Assembly: GCA_016744395.1 (NCBI GenBank)
Contig: JADGEK010000029.1
Location: 2,900 to 49,891, forward strand
Reading direction: 5' to 3'
From: Gammaproteobacteria bacterium
GTDB lineage: Bacteria; Pseudomonadota; Gammaproteobacteria; GRL18
Length of the DNA stretch: 46,992 bases
The stretch's first letter is position 1. The number at the start of each line of letters is the position of its first letter. The notes under the pieces are model-generated. The model ran no database searches. It was not told the origin of the DNA and worked only from the letters and a program-made list of their open reading frames with translations. The position numbers and the translations under genes are program-made. This document shows positions 46,118 to 46,992 of this stretch, piece after piece.

Positions 46118-46912
46118 TTACTGAGCGGACATTCTTAAGCCTCCATCCAGACGAATAATGGAGCCATTTAATAAGGGGTTTTCAAAAATATGTTGTACTA
46201 ACATGGCGAATTCATCGGGCTCACCTAAGCGGGGAGGAAAAGGGATCTGTTCGGTCATTTTCACTTTAACTTTATCAGGTAAATTCTCCATAAGTGGCGT
46301 ATCAAACAACCCAGGAGCAATGGACATGACACGAATGGCGTATTTTGATAATTCTCTGGCCATTGGTAGAGTCATGCTGATGATGGCACCCTTTGAAGCA
46401 CTATAGGCAAGCTGTCCTATTTGCCCCTCAAAAGCAGCAATTGAAGCCGTGTTGATAATGACGCCTCGTTCATGAGTATGAGGGTTAATCACATTATTTT
46501 TCATCTGTTCAGCGACAGCACGGCAAACACGAAAAGTACCGCTCAGATTAATATCCATTACATGATTAAAAGCCTGAGTACTCAAGTTTATATTTGAACT
46601 GATCATCGTCTGGCTGGAGGTAATGCCTGCACAATTTACTGCAAGATTAATTTCACCAAACTGCCTATATGCTTTCAGTATTGCTTTATTGACACTGTCA
46701 TCACTACTGACATCTGTAGTAATTGCTAAAACAGTATCGTCTAGTTTAGAACTTGGCTCAGAACATATCTCAGAATATAGCTCTTGAGATTTTTGTTGGT
46801 CAAGATCAAGAATGGCAACCTGACCGCCAGCGTGAGAGATCTTTTTAATGACTGCACGGCCAAGCCCAGATGCTCCGCCTGTGACAATTGCTTTTGCATG
46901 ATGCCATTGCAT
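46118..46912 (-). CDS. SDR family 3-hydroxyacyl-CoA dehydrogenase (type 2-like)
   Basis: A 264-residue short-chain dehydrogenase. The NAD motif is VTGGASGLGRAVIKK, the NAG motif NCAGITSS and the catalytic YSASK lies in LAYSASKGAIISMTLPMAREL. AFEGQIGQLAYSASK and IAPGLFDTPLMENLPDKV resemble 3-hydroxyacyl-CoA dehydrogenase type 2 proteins that act on 2-methyl-3-hydroxybutyryl-CoA in isoleucine catabolism. A GGGAGGAG ribosome binding site precedes ATG 46912. It shares an operon with acetoacetyl-CoA synthetase, supporting a branched-chain role. Confidence 0.88.
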   Translation of the reverse strand: MQWHHAKAIVTGGASGLGRAVIKKISHAGGQVAILDLDQQKSQELYSEICSEPSSKLDDTVLAITTDVSSDDSVNKAILKAYRQFGEINLAVNCAGITSSQTMISSNINLSTQAFNHVMDINLSGTFRVCRAVAEQMKNNVINPHTHERGVIINTASIAAFEGQIGQLAYSASKGAIISMTLPMARELSKYAIRVMSIAPGLFDTPLMENLPDKVKVKMTEQIPFPPRLGEPDEFAMLVQHIFENPLLNGSIIRLDGGLRMSAQ

Positions 46913-46992
46913 AAATTCTCCTCCCTCATGTATAAGAAAAGCATAGGAAAGGTATAGGAAAAAAATTGACTTATAATTAAAGCATAGTATTT

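Noticed and set aside
1..46992. CRISPR arrays, tRNA, rRNA or transposase genes
   Set aside because: No regularly spaced repeat-spacer array, no tRNA or rRNA-like stretch and no transposase or integrase motif was seen on either strand.

Overview
The window is AT-rich bacterial chromosome. Gene content points to a gammaproteobacterium able to fix CO2 by the Calvin cycle and also to break down amino acids. The RuBisCO is a form I enzyme in a cbbR / cbbL-cbbS-...-cbbQ-cbbO arrangement. This layout is typical of form IA 'Q' type, non-carboxysomal loci in sulfur oxidisers and related chemoautotrophs. No carboxysome shell genes are visible. I cannot name the genus from sequence alone.

Layout. (1) 1-3216, minus strand: leucine catabolism genes, with isovaleryl-CoA dehydrogenase, a thiolase and the start of methylcrotonyl-CoA carboxylase beta, followed by a small plus-strand thioesterase. 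(2) 4077-12424, plus strand: the stress module prkA(yeaG)-yeaH-spoVR, then a lysine-to-2-hydroxyglutarate set (DUF1338/HglS, saccharopine/lysine dehydrogenase, ALDH7-type dehydrogenase). (3) 12411-13384, minus: an alpha/beta hydrolase and a headless GST fragment. (4) 13455-21923: divergent cbbR, then cbbL, cbbS, a strong terminator, a small unknown gene, cbbQ, cbbO, another small unknown gene and a class II aldolase fused to a C-terminal Dabb domain. (5) 21.99-28.09 kb: an accessory island bounded on both sides by copies of the 3' end of the same dehydrogenase gene; the left copy is a decayed remnant. It holds secreted proteins, a tiny lipoprotein, a protein with a tandemly duplicated domain, a BaeSR-like two-component system and a TPR protein. 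(6) 28094-39009, minus: a branched-chain amino acid operon (leucine dehydrogenase, 2-oxoacid dehydrogenase E1alpha/E1beta/E2, fused isobutyryl-CoA mutase IcmF, FAD/Fe-S 2-hydroxyacid dehydrogenase). E1alpha carries an in-frame TGA. (7) 39378-43893: a porin divergent from a periplasmic binding protein plus GGDEF-EAL pair. (8) 44066-46912, minus: acetoacetyl-CoA synthetase and a type-2 3-hydroxyacyl-CoA dehydrogenase-like SDR.

How it fits together. Leucine dehydrogenase and the BCKDH-like complex would feed isovaleryl-CoA to IVD and MCC. Acetoacetyl-CoA synthetase and thiolase would turn the resulting acetoacetate into acetyl-CoA. IcmF would interconvert isobutyryl- and butyryl-CoA from valine. 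The HglS branch makes 2-hydroxyglutarate, which the FAD/Fe-S dehydrogenase at 28-31 kb could oxidise. The most noteworthy signals are the E1alpha nonsense codon, the aldolase-Dabb fusion with a Gln at a zinc-ligand position, an 11-bp-phased repeat motif shared by several promoters in the accessory island, the duplicated dehydrogenase remnant, and several strong RNA hairpins around the cbb genes.
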